A stretch of 63,931 bases of DNA from Bacteroidota bacterium (GTDB taxonomy: Bacteria > Bacteroidota > Bacteroidia > NS11-12g > UBA955): the NCBI GenBank assembly GCA_018333525.1, contig JAGXTF010000042.1, positions 1-63,931 of the forward strand, read 5' to 3'. The position numbers and the translations under genes were made by a program. Under the pieces are notes generated by a model. That model worked only from the letters and a program-made list of their open reading frames with translations, did not search any database and had not been told where the DNA came from. Position 1 is the first letter of the stretch. Each line of letters opens with the position of its first letter. Shown here one piece after another: positions 46,863 through 55,463 of this stretch.

Positions 46863-48608
46863 ATGAGATATCCCCATTTTGTGAAATGTATTTGGATTGT
46901 GATACTTGCATTTAGCGGTACATTTGGAATGTATGGCTCCATTAAACCTACCGGATCCATCATTGTGTCAAAGAGTAAATTCGGTAATAGTAAGGTTTTT
47001 TATCTCGGTATCAGTACAAGCAAAGCCATTTTAGAAAATGGATTTCAGGCAGGTCCATTTAATTCGGATTCTGACCTGTTTCATTTCAACTTTCTCTTAA
47101 AGAACCAATTCAAAGTTTCGGATACCAATATCTTTCCTTTATATGGCATATCTGAAATTAAAAAAATTCAGAATGCTATTTCGGAAATAAACAGCCATAT
47201 GCGCAATGAAGATATATTTATCTTTCATTTTGCCGGAGTATCCACACTGTTTAATGATGAATTACAGGGCAAAAAACCGGAGACCCGATTTTATCTGCAA
47301 CGCGAGCATTACTCCACAAAACCATCGGAATTTTTCACCATGAACATACTCAAATTCTGGTTGGACCAGATTCCCGCCAGAAACCAGATTATTTTAATTG
47401 ATGGGGGAATTACAGCCAATTTAAAAACAGAAATTGTTCAAAGTTTAACTGAAAAAAATCTTTCAAGGTATTTGCTGGAAGAAAGAAAACGCGTTATTAT
47501 CTCCAACTATGGGATGGGTATGGAAATCAAAAGCGGAGGCGTATTGAGTACATCCTTTATTCAGATTTTAGATGAATATAAAACACCCTATACAGCATTT
47601 AACGATATTTTCTCCGATAAAAAAAACGGATTGTATTTCCAAAACAAACTGCAACATCGGATTGATTCGTATTCAAATTCTGAACTCAACATGATCCGGG
47701 AATGGGAAATTATTTCCGTTTTGCACAATTTTAAAATTGATTTCCAGCAGGATACTGTAAAAATGCGCAGTGATAATATTCAGATCAAACCAATTGTAAT
47801 TGCAGAAAACAAAATTCAGCATCCACCTCGGTCCTATGCTTTAGTAGTAGGGATGAATCATTACCAGTTCATGACCGAGTTGAGTAATCCGATATTGGAT
47901 GGAATGTCTATGAATTATTTATTGGAAAAAAAATTCAAATACACCGCTAAATTTATACCCGATTGTACCTCCGAGGAATTCTGGGATGCCTTAATATACT
48001 TTAAAGATTCTGTGCAATTTGGGGAACATGACCAATTACTGCTGTATGTTGCCGGCCATGGCACTTACGTGGATTATATGAAAACCGGAGCTATCGCTTT
48101 TACGAATACAAAACCAATAGCCGGCAACCCGGGCATGGAAAAATATGTTACCTATACGAATCTATTCAATTTGCTCAGTTATATTCCCTGTAAGAACGTA
48201 ATGGTGATTATGGATGTTTGTTTTGGAGGAACTGCAACCAAAAGCGCAGACATCCAACAAGATGTAAATGCCTGTGGTACCTCACAACCTTCAGGTTTTC
48301 AGATTAAAGGGCTTTCAGATAAGGATAACAAACAGGTATTGTGGAATTTGAATTGCGCAAACCGCTGTTATCTCACCAGTGGTGGAAATGAATATGTGCC
48401 TGACGGAACCCCTGGTGCACATTCTCCGTTTTCATCTGCTTTGCTGGATTACCTGGAGAGTTGCGGAACTGTAACCATGACTTCAGATTTGACCAATAAT
48501 GTGCGAAATTTTATCAGAAATGAAAAACCCGGTGTTCCTGTACCATCCTCGGGGAAGTTCGGTGTAAACAGCACCCAGACTGATTTTGTATGGTATGCCC
48601 CTCAATAA
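46863..48608 (+). CDS. Secreted caspase-like (C14) protein with tandem pseudo-caspase and active caspase domains
   Basis: This protein has about 581 residues and a signal peptide (MRYPHFVKCIWIVILAFSGT). The C-terminal domain is a caspase-fold peptidase: SYALVVGMNHYQFM starts it, the catalytic His is residue 399 (LYVAGHGTY) and the catalytic Cys is residue 453 (VIMDVCFGGT). It ends SPFSSALLDYLE. The N-terminal domain (about 35-270) follows the same order: KVFYLGIST, IFIFHFAGVST at the His position (Val126) and IILIDGGITAN at the Cys position (Gly182). Both catalytic residues are thus lost, at nearly the same spacing (56 versus 54). It reads as a pseudo-caspase fused to an active one. It has no T9SS sorting domain. 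The start is the ATG at 46863. Confidence 0.85.
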   Translation: MRYPHFVKCIWIVILAFSGTFGMYGSIKPTGSIIVSKSKFGNSKVFYLGISTSKAILENGFQAGPFNSDSDLFHFNFLLKNQFKVSDTNIFPLYGISEIKKIQNAISEINSHMRNEDIFIFHFAGVSTLFNDELQGKKPETRFYLQREHYSTKPSEFFTMNILKFWLDQIPARNQIILIDGGITANLKTEIVQSLTEKNLSRYLLEERKRVIISNYGMGMEIKSGGVLSTSFIQILDEYKTPYTAFNDIFSDKKNGLYFQNKLQHRIDSYSNSELNMIREWEIISVLHNFKIDFQQDTVKMRSDNIQIKPIVIAENKIQHPPRSYALVVGMNHYQFMTELSNPILDGMSMNYLLEKKFKYTAKFIPDCTSEEFWDALIYFKDSVQFGEHDQLLLYVAGHGTYVDYMKTGAIAFTNTKPIAGNPGMEKYVTYTNLFNLLSYIPCKNVMVIMDVCFGGTATKSADIQQDVNACGTSQPSGFQIKGLSDKDNKQVLWNLNCANRCYLTSGGNEYVPDGTPGAHSPFSSALLDYLESCGTVTMTSDLTNNVRNFIRNEKPGVPVPSSGKFGVNSTQTDFVWYAPQ

Positions 48609-48664
48609 AATAGCATGGATATTCCATATCGGAATAAATTAAAAAAAATGCGATATTTGCAGCA

Positions 48665-49219
48665 ATGGAATTAAAAGACATCGTATCGGTTTCGGGTGTG
48701 CCCGGCTTACATAAGATTATCGGCAAAAACAAAGTCGGTTTGATAGTGGAAAGCCTTACCGACCAGAAAAAATTTGCAACTAACGCCAGACAGCGCGTGA
48801 GTGTTCTTGCGGATATCGCTGTTTTTACCGAAGACGGTGAAGCGAGGTTGTGGCAGGTTTTGAAATCCATTAAAGCATTGGAAGATGGTGGCAAAACTAT
48901 ACCAGGATCGAAAGCCGAAAATGAAGAAGTACGTGCATTCATGGCAGAAGTTCTTCCTGCATACGATACAGAAAAAGTATACGTGAGTGACATGAAAAAG
49001 CTCTTTTCCTGGTACCAGATGGTGAAGCCAGTACTGGATTTTGAAAAATTAGGTGAAGAAGAAACGGAAGAAAATGCTGAAGGCACGGAAAAGACTGAGG
49101 GTACCGCGCTGAAGAAGTCTTCAGACAAGATTATTCCCAAAAACACCAAAACATCTGCACCCAAAACGGCAGCAGGCGCTAAAGTAAAAACCACGACCCC
49201 CAGAAAAATGGGTTCCTAA
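48665..49219 (+). CDS. DUF5606 protein
   Basis: This 184-residue cytoplasmic protein begins with the family signature MELKDIVSVSGVPGLHKIIG and QRVSVLADIAVFTEDGEARL. It continues with AFMAEVLPAYDTEKVYVSDM and KKLFSWYQ, which fit DUF5606 from Bacteroidota. The last 60 residues are charged, low-complexity and Lys-rich, and could bind RNA or DNA. The function is not known. A hairpin terminator follows. Confidence 0.85.
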   Translation: MELKDIVSVSGVPGLHKIIGKNKVGLIVESLTDQKKFATNARQRVSVLADIAVFTEDGEARLWQVLKSIKALEDGGKTIPGSKAENEEVRAFMAEVLPAYDTEKVYVSDMKKLFSWYQMVKPVLDFEKLGEEETEENAEGTEKTEGTALKKSSDKIIPKNTKTSAPKTAAGAKVKTTTPRKMGS

Positions 49220-49240
49220 AAAACCATAAAATCTATATGA

Positions 49241-49265
49241 AACCCGCAATTGCGGGTTTTTTTGT
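49241..49265 (+). terminator. Intrinsic terminator
   Basis: The palindrome AACCCGCAATTGCGGGTT (49241-49258) is followed by a T-run. It lies directly after the DUF5606 gene and shares its CCGCAATTGCGG core with the terminator near 8100. Confidence 0.88.
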
Positions 49266-49325
49266 GCCCAATAATCCAGTTTACAAACTTTTTCACCATT
49301 AAATTCCGGGATTCCGAAACTGAAT

Positions 49326-49333
49326 TAGATTTG
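49326..49333 (+). promoter_or_regulatory. Probable -7 promoter element TAGATTTG
   Basis: An exact TAnnTTTG match four bases before the M3 peptidase ATG at 49338. It would give a virtually leaderless transcript. The -33 element is unclear. Confidence 0.4.
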
Positions 49334-49337
49334 CAAC

Positions 49338-51038
49338 ATGTCTGAAAGGCAATTTTTACCAAAGGAATGGAAGATCACAGGCAAAGACGATGTGATTCCG
49401 TATTATGACACTTTATTGAGCAGAGAAATTTCTTCCATTGAAGCACTTAGAAGCTTTTTAAGGGATGTTAGTGAGTTGGACAGTGCAGTAAGTGAAGATA
49501 TGGCCTGGCGCTATATCCGAATGACCTGTGACACCTTGAATAAAGAACATGAAGCATCCTATTTGACCTTTGTACAGGAAATCCAACCTCATCTGGCACC
49601 TTTGGAAGATACCCTGAATAAAAAAATTCTGGACTGCACCTATACAGCCGAATTGGAAAAGGAAAAATCCTTTGCCATATATTTCCGTTCCCTTCGAGGT
49701 GCCGTTGAATTATTTCGCGAAGAAAATGTGCCTTTACAAGCTGAATTACAAAGCCTTGCACAGGAATATAGCGCCATTCAGGGTGCAATGGGAATTACCT
49801 ATGATGGAAAAGAATTTACCATGCAACAAGCCGGTAATTTTTTATTGCAAACTGACCGCGAATTGCGCGAAAAAATATGGAACCTGATGTATGAAAGACG
49901 CAATGCGGATGTTGAAAAACTCGAAAGTCTCTTCGACAAAATGTTGCAAAAACGACATCAGGTAGCATTAAATGCTGGTTTTAAAAATTTCAGGGATTAT
50001 ATGTTCAAAGCCCTGGGCAGGTACGATTACAACGTGGAAGATTGTTATGCATTTCATTCAGCTATTGAAAAAAATGTAGTGCCCTTATATAAAAATCTGA
50101 TGCAAAAAAGAAAAGAGCAATTGGGCTACACCACGCTGAAACCCTGGGATACATCCGTAGATTCTTTGGGCAGGGCGCCACTAAAACCATTCGACAATGG
50201 CACTGAACTTCTTGAAAAATCTTTGCTTTGTCTGGGTAAAATTGACGCTTATTTTTCGGAATGTCTGGAATACATGAAGGGCCATCAATTGTTGGATCTG
50301 GAAAGCAGAAAAGGCAAAGCACCGGGAGGATATAATTATCCGCTTGCTGAAAGCAATGTCCCGTTTATTTTTATGAATGCCAGTGGAAATTTGCGCGATG
50401 TGGAAACTCTGGTACACGAAGGTGGGCACGCAGTTCATAGTTTTCTGATGGCACCTTTGGAAATAACCGCATTTAAAAATACTCCCAGTGAAATTGCAGA
50501 ACTTGCCAGCATGAGTATGGAATTGTTGAGTATGGATGGTTGGGATGCATTTTTTGAAAATAAAGATGAACTTCAGCGTGCCAAAATGGAACAATTGGAA
50601 GGTATAATCGGAACTCTGCCATGGATAGCAAATGTGGATGCATTTCAACATTGGATTTATGAAAACCCCGGACATACCAGAGAAGAACGCGCAAATAAAT
50701 GGCTGGAATTAAGCAGCAGATTTGGTACTGGTTTAATTGATTACACAGGTATTGAGGATGCCATTAAATACAGCTGGCACAAACAACTGCACATATTTGA
50801 AATTCCATTTTATTATATTGAATATGGCTTTGCACAATTGGGTGCAATTGGCATGTGGAAACGTTATACCGAAAACCATGCAACAGGAATTGAAGACTAT
50901 AAAAAAGCATTGAAACTGGGTTATACCAAAACCATTCCTGAAGTATATGCTGCTGCCGGTTTGTCGTTTAATTTTTCTGAAAATTATGTAAACGAATTGT
51001 TCGGCTTTTTACAAAAACAAATGGACGTTTTGGATTGA
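49338..51038 (+). CDS. M3-family oligoendopeptidase (PepF-like)
   Basis: This zinc peptidase of 566 residues cuts short peptides in the cytoplasm. It has no signal peptide. The zinc motif is His360-Glu361-x-x-His364 (LVHEGGHAVHSFL), with a further Glu ligand in the PSEIAELASMSMELLS helix. The N-terminal helical part and the length match the M3B oligoendopeptidase group. Its stop overlaps the TTG start of the membrane protein behind it. It follows the DUF5606 gene after a terminator and its own -7 box. Confidence 0.93.
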   Translation: MSERQFLPKEWKITGKDDVIPYYDTLLSREISSIEALRSFLRDVSELDSAVSEDMAWRYIRMTCDTLNKEHEASYLTFVQEIQPHLAPLEDTLNKKILDCTYTAELEKEKSFAIYFRSLRGAVELFREENVPLQAELQSLAQEYSAIQGAMGITYDGKEFTMQQAGNFLLQTDRELREKIWNLMYERRNADVEKLESLFDKMLQKRHQVALNAGFKNFRDYMFKALGRYDYNVEDCYAFHSAIEKNVVPLYKNLMQKRKEQLGYTTLKPWDTSVDSLGRAPLKPFDNGTELLEKSLLCLGKIDAYFSECLEYMKGHQLLDLESRKGKAPGGYNYPLAESNVPFIFMNASGNLRDVETLVHEGGHAVHSFLMAPLEITAFKNTPSEIAELASMSMELLSMDGWDAFFENKDELQRAKMEQLEGIIGTLPWIANVDAFQHWIYENPGHTREERANKWLELSSRFGTGLIDYTGIEDAIKYSWHKQLHIFEIPFYYIEYGFAQLGAIGMWKRYTENHATGIEDYKKALKLGYTKTIPEVYAAAGLSFNFSENYVNELFGFLQKQMDVLD

Positions 51039-52180
51039 AAAAAGCAATTTCAATTATAACCCATCCCGCTTTTATTATTCCAATTATTTTCTTTGGAGTA
51101 TCGAGGTATTTTGCACACTGGATAGCGTTACAGGGAAATTGCTGGGCCGGGCTTGAACCATTATGCTGGTACCGCTGGGACAGTGGATTGTATTTAAAAA
51201 TTGCAGAACATGGCCATGAATTGTTTCATTGCGGACCTGAACAAGGTTATGTTGCGGGAGCGTCTGAATGGTGCGGAACAGCGGGATGGGCGCCACTCTA
51301 CCCATTTTTGATTCGCTTTATTCATTGGATTACCGGATCCGATTTACAACATATCGGGGTAAATATTTCTGCTTTATTTTTACTTGGATATTTGTTTGTT
51401 TCTGCGCAAATCATGGAATTAAAAAACTGGAAAATACACGGCTGGATTATGATGGCGCTGGTTGCATTTTGCCCGGGAAACATTTATTTCCACGCCATTT
51501 ATCCCATTTCCATGGTATTGTTTTTTCTGGGTATATTTTATTGGATGCTACAGAAAAACAAATATTTATTTGCAGGAATTGCTGCATTTTTCGCAATACT
51601 CACATACAGTATCGGCTTTTTTATTTTACCGGTTCTTGTTTTGTATTTCTTACTGTTGTTGTATAAAAAAAGTCCGGATATTATTCCGTTTTTAACGCGC
51701 ACTATAATTCCAGCCGGACTCGGTTTGGTTGCATTGTTTGCATATGATCAATATGCCACAGGGCACTGGAATGCCATGTTCCTGATACAGGGCAAATACG
51801 GCCATTCTCTGCATAGCCCGCTAAAGATTTTCGGTGAGCGTTTGCAAATATTTCTGCATAAACCTTTGGGTATCGAATCCTGGATAGAAATACAAAATTT
51901 CTTTATGATACTTTACGTGTTTGGTATGGCAATTTTTCTCATTTATAAAAACTGGAAAACTCCATTTCAGGTATTCAGCGGAATTTATTTATTTGTTCTC
52001 TGGTTTCTTCCGTACAGCGCGAGTCTCGATGTTGCGTTGTACAGAAACAGTGCAATATTAGCCCCTGCACATAGCAGGGTTAAAGCCTTCCCGTTGGGCT
52101 TTCTGATAGTTCTCCTGGGAATATTTCTTTGGTTCAGTTATGTAATGGGAGTTTTGTTTATGTGGGATAAGCTGAAGTAG
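51035..52180 (+). CDS. Polytopic GT-C/PIG-V-like mannosyltransferase
   Basis: This membrane protein of 381 residues starts at a TTG that overlaps the preceding TGA and has about nine hydrophobic helices. The first extracytoplasmic loop carries WYRWDSGLYLKIAEHGHE, close to the WDS/A-xxYxxIA-x-GY pattern of PIG-V-like GT-C glycosyltransferases, where the Asp is the catalytic base. A later AGWAPLYPFLIRFIHW is the second family mark. The lipid-linked sugar donor and acceptor are unknown. Its 3' end overlaps the convergent ppsA gene by 23 bases. Confidence 0.78.
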   Translation: MKKAISIITHPAFIIPIIFFGVSRYFAHWIALQGNCWAGLEPLCWYRWDSGLYLKIAEHGHELFHCGPEQGYVAGASEWCGTAGWAPLYPFLIRFIHWITGSDLQHIGVNISALFLLGYLFVSAQIMELKNWKIHGWIMMALVAFCPGNIYFHAIYPISMVLFFLGIFYWMLQKNKYLFAGIAAFFAILTYSIGFFILPVLVLYFLLLLYKKSPDIIPFLTRTIIPAGLGLVALFAYDQYATGHWNAMFLIQGKYGHSLHSPLKIFGERLQIFLHKPLGIESWIEIQNFFMILYVFGMAIFLIYKNWKTPFQVFSGIYLFVLWFLPYSASLDVALYRNSAILAPAHSRVKAFPLGFLIVLLGIFLWFSYVMGVLFMWDKLK

Positions 52181-54581
52181 CTGACGTATTCTCCGCCCTG
52201 TACATATTTTCTATACCCTTTATTAATGCATCCGGATTGAATGAAATGCTATCCATTCCACAATCCACCAGGAATTTCGCATATTCCGGATAATCGCTCG
52301 GAGCCTGACCGCAAAGGCCAATTTTCACTCCGGCTTTTTTTGCTTTTTCAACAGACATCCGAATCAATTCCATGACAGCCGGATCAAATGGGGTGAAAAT
52401 TTCACTGAGCAAGGTAGAATCCCTGTCGGCACCTAAAGTCAATTGCGTGAGATCATTGGACCCGATAGAAAATCCATCAAAAAGTGGTGCGAAAAATTCG
52501 GCAAGAATTGCATTGCTTGGTATTTCAACCATCATGTATAAATGAAGACCATTAGTCCCTCGTTTTAATCCATGGTCCGCCATAATGGCTATTACTTTTT
52601 TTGCTTCATCCACTGTTCTGCAGAATGGGATCATCAATTTTACATTGGTAAATCCCATTTCCTCACGTACCATTTTCATCGCTTCACATTCCATTTCAAA
52701 ACCTTCCTTATACATTGGATGGTAATAGCGAGATGCACCACGAAAACCAATCATCGGATTTTCTTCTTCAGGTTCAAATTGGCGCCCCCCCAACAAATTG
52801 GCGTATTCATTGGATTTAAAATCACTCATCCTTACTATTACATCTTTGGGATAAAATGCAGCGGCAATTCTTGCAGTGGATTCTGCTAGTTTTTGAATAA
52901 AATAATCCGTTTTATCCGCGTAATATTCCGTTTTGTTTTCAATGGTTTCACGAACAGCGGGATCTGTGATTTTTTCAAAATGTTTCAGTGCCATCGGGTG
53001 TATTCCAATGGCATTGTTGATGATAAATTCCATCCGCATTAACCCCACACCTTTATTTGGAAAAAATGAATATTTAAACGCCTGATCCGGATGCGCTAAA
53101 ATTAACATGGGTGCTGTGCGCGGCATTTTAATATTTCCGATATCCAAGGTTTTTTCTTCCCATTCCAAAGCACCATCGTAAACCATTCCACTATCCCCTT
53201 CCGCTGTTGAAACCGTAATAATCTGTCCATCCTTGATTTTGGTGGTAGCATTTCCTGCACCAACTACAGCAATGGCACCAACTTCGCGAGCAACAATTGC
53301 CGCATGGGAAGTACGCCCGCCCTGATCCGTAATAATAGCAGCTGCTTTTTTTAATATCGGATCCCAATCCGGGTCGGTACGTTCTGTTACCAATATTTCA
53401 CCATCGTGCAATTGATCCATCTGAGCTGTTGAATGTAATAACCGTGCTACACCTGAAGTAATTCTGTTTCCCAAACCAATTCCTTTGCATACAACGGTTC
53501 CTTTCTTTTTTATTTTAAATTCCTTAAATAAATCCGAATGGCTTTTTCTGCTATGCACCGTTTCAGGCCTGGCCTGCACAATATAGAGATTGCCGCTAAT
53601 ACCGTCTTTGGCCCATTCCACATCCATATGCCTGCCATAATGTTTTTCAATTCTGCATGCCCATTCCGCTAGTTGAATGACATCTTTATCCGACAAAGAA
53701 TATGTATTCTTCTGATCCTCTGGTGTAGCCAAATTTGTAATGGTTTTCCCAAAAGATTCCAAATTTTCATCCGCAAATTCCGTATACACCATCGTCTTTT
53801 CCTTGCTTCCCATTTTTCTGGAAATGATTGGATTTTTCACCTTTCCGATAAACGATTTGTATACCAGAAATTCATCGGTATTGATATTCCCTTGCACTAC
53901 ATTTTCTCCCAAACCCCATGCAGAAGAAATAAGTGCTACATTTTCAAAACCACTATCCGGATCCAGGGTAAACATTACTCCGGAGCTGCCTTTATCGGAG
54001 CGCACCATAATCTGAATCCCCACGGATAGAGCCACTTTCATATGATCAAAACCATTATCAACCCGATATTTAATGGCCCGATCTGTGAATAAAGATGCAA
54101 AACAATGGTGTACTGCCGAAGTAATATTTCGTTCGCCTTTTACATTTAAATATGTTTCCTGCTGGCCTGCAAAGCTCGCGGTAGGCAAATCTTCTGCAGT
54201 TGCACTGCTTCGGATTGCCAGAGAAATATCAGAGCCATACAGATGATTTAATTCCCGATAAGCCAATTGTATTTTCTCAATTATTAAATCAGGAAGCGGA
54301 AAAGAGAGAATTTGTTTTCTGCAATTCGCACCTACTTCTTGTAAATTACTCCATTTTTCCAGATCCAGTTTATGGAGTTCATCGGCCAGAATATTGCGCA
54401 AACCATATGCATCCAGGAAATCCCAATACGCTGCGGCAGTAACCGAAAATCCGTCCGGCACATCAATCTGGTATGCTTTCAGATTGCAAAACATCTCTCC
54501 CAGGGAAGCATTTTTACCACCTACCAAACTCACATCTGAGTTTGATATTTCGGCAAATTTTTTGATGTAGTTTTTCATCAT
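52158..54581 (-). CDS. ppsA: Phosphoenolpyruvate synthase
   Basis: PpsA makes phosphoenolpyruvate from pyruvate, using ATP and water and releasing AMP and phosphate. The 807-residue protein has the ATP-grasp domain (SLVGGKNASLGEM), the swivelling phosphohistidine domain with His426 (GGRTSHAAIVARE) and the PEP barrel with NDLTQLTLGADRD and the catalytic Cys757 (GLCGQAPSDYPE). Order and length are normal. It is the last gene of a five-gene minus-strand cluster, four bases behind the PRPP synthetase-like gene, and its 3' end overlaps the plus-strand GT-C gene by 23 bases. In this setting it supplies AMP and phosphate to the AMP phosphorylase two genes upstream (inference). Confidence 0.96.
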   Translation of the reverse strand: MMKNYIKKFAEISNSDVSLVGGKNASLGEMFCNLKAYQIDVPDGFSVTAAAYWDFLDAYGLRNILADELHKLDLEKWSNLQEVGANCRKQILSFPLPDLIIEKIQLAYRELNHLYGSDISLAIRSSATAEDLPTASFAGQQETYLNVKGERNITSAVHHCFASLFTDRAIKYRVDNGFDHMKVALSVGIQIMVRSDKGSSGVMFTLDPDSGFENVALISSAWGLGENVVQGNINTDEFLVYKSFIGKVKNPIISRKMGSKEKTMVYTEFADENLESFGKTITNLATPEDQKNTYSLSDKDVIQLAEWACRIEKHYGRHMDVEWAKDGISGNLYIVQARPETVHSRKSHSDLFKEFKIKKKGTVVCKGIGLGNRITSGVARLLHSTAQMDQLHDGEILVTERTDPDWDPILKKAAAIITDQGGRTSHAAIVAREVGAIAVVGAGNATTKIKDGQIITVSTAEGDSGMVYDGALEWEEKTLDIGNIKMPRTAPMLILAHPDQAFKYSFFPNKGVGLMRMEFIINNAIGIHPMALKHFEKITDPAVRETIENKTEYYADKTDYFIQKLAESTARIAAAFYPKDVIVRMSDFKSNEYANLLGGRQFEPEEENPMIGFRGASRYYHPMYKEGFEMECEAMKMVREEMGFTNVKLMIPFCRTVDEAKKVIAIMADHGLKRGTNGLHLYMMVEIPSNAILAEFFAPLFDGFSIGSNDLTQLTLGADRDSTLLSEIFTPFDPAVMELIRMSVEKAKKAGVKIGLCGQAPSDYPEYAKFLVDCGMDSISFNPDALIKGIENMYRAENTSATSAYPT

Positions 54582-54585
54582 ACAA

Positions 54586-55461
54586 TTATTGTAGTGCTTT
54601 TAAAATTAAAGAAGTAACATCTATTTTATTGCTTTCATGCGGAATGGAATTGCAGGTAACAATATCTTTGGCATTGGAATGCTGCAATTGCATAAATGCA
54701 TTTCCCGCAAAAATGGCATGCACACCAATACATACAGGGAAAGCCATTTCGGCTTCCTGTAAGGCTCCTATGGTTTCAATCATGGTATTCGCAGTTGAAA
54801 TAATATCATCTACCAAAACCGGATTATAATTTTTATAAGTACCAATTTCCGGCAGGGATATCTTCACTCTTTCATCCCCAATTCTTTCTTTTTCCAGAAT
54901 AAAATATGGTACAGAAATGAAGCGGGATATTTCAGATATCCAGGGTGTGCTTTCAATATCCGGGCCTATTAAAACAGGATTTTCCACATGTTTCAATATG
55001 TATTCTGCAATCAGGGTTGTGGGATGCAATGCCTTGCATGGAATGGTATAAATTTCAGACAGTGCCTTCCACCGATGCAAATGTGGTTCCACCGTAATTA
55101 ATTCATCCACCAAAGAGGATATTAATTTTGCAAAATATTTTCCGGAAATACCCTCTCCACTATGAAAAATTTTATCCTGCCGCATATAAGCCAAGTATGG
55201 CGCCACCAGAGTAATATGCGCTATGCCATTATCCCTTAGATTTTGTGCCAGAAAATATAAGGGAATCCATTTATCATCAGGCTTGTAAGTGGAACAAAAG
55301 ATAATTGCCTGTTTCCCTTTTACATCGGATTTTACCTGCAAATAACTTTCTCCATCCGGAAAATGTCGGTATACAAAATCTCCTTTTTCAACTTGCAATT
55401 CACGAATTATACTTTCTGCAAGGAATTCATTGCCCGGAAATCCAAAAACTATTTTATTCAT
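54586..55461 (-). CDS. Divergent ribose-phosphate pyrophosphokinase (PRPP synthetase) paralogue
   Basis: This 291-residue protein is of the PRPP synthetase fold. It has HFPDGESYLQ for the N-terminal site, MRQDKIFHSGEGIS for the ATP loop and VLVDDIISTANTMIETIG for the PRPP/ribose-5-phosphate loop, with KER in place of the flexible-loop Lys-Arg pair. It differs from housekeeping Prs in GPDIESTPWI where SPDAGG is usual, and in being about 25 residues shorter. Prs transfers pyrophosphate from ATP to ribose 5-phosphate and yields AMP. Sitting between AMP phosphorylase and ppsA, this copy may use or recycle phosphoribosyl units from that pathway. Substrate specificity is unproven. Confidence 0.85.
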   Translation of the reverse strand: MNKIVFGFPGNEFLAESIIRELQVEKGDFVYRHFPDGESYLQVKSDVKGKQAIIFCSTYKPDDKWIPLYFLAQNLRDNGIAHITLVAPYLAYMRQDKIFHSGEGISGKYFAKLISSLVDELITVEPHLHRWKALSEIYTIPCKALHPTTLIAEYILKHVENPVLIGPDIESTPWISEISRFISVPYFILEKERIGDERVKISLPEIGTYKNYNPVLVDDIISTANTMIETIGALQEAEMAFPVCIGVHAIFAGNAFMQLQHSNAKDIVTCNSIPHESNKIDVTSLILKALQ

Positions 55462-55463
55462 TT

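Noticed and set aside
48514-49194. 226-codon minus-strand frame
   Set aside because: Antisense shadow of the DUF5606 gene; its serine-rich composition mirrors the codons of the real gene.
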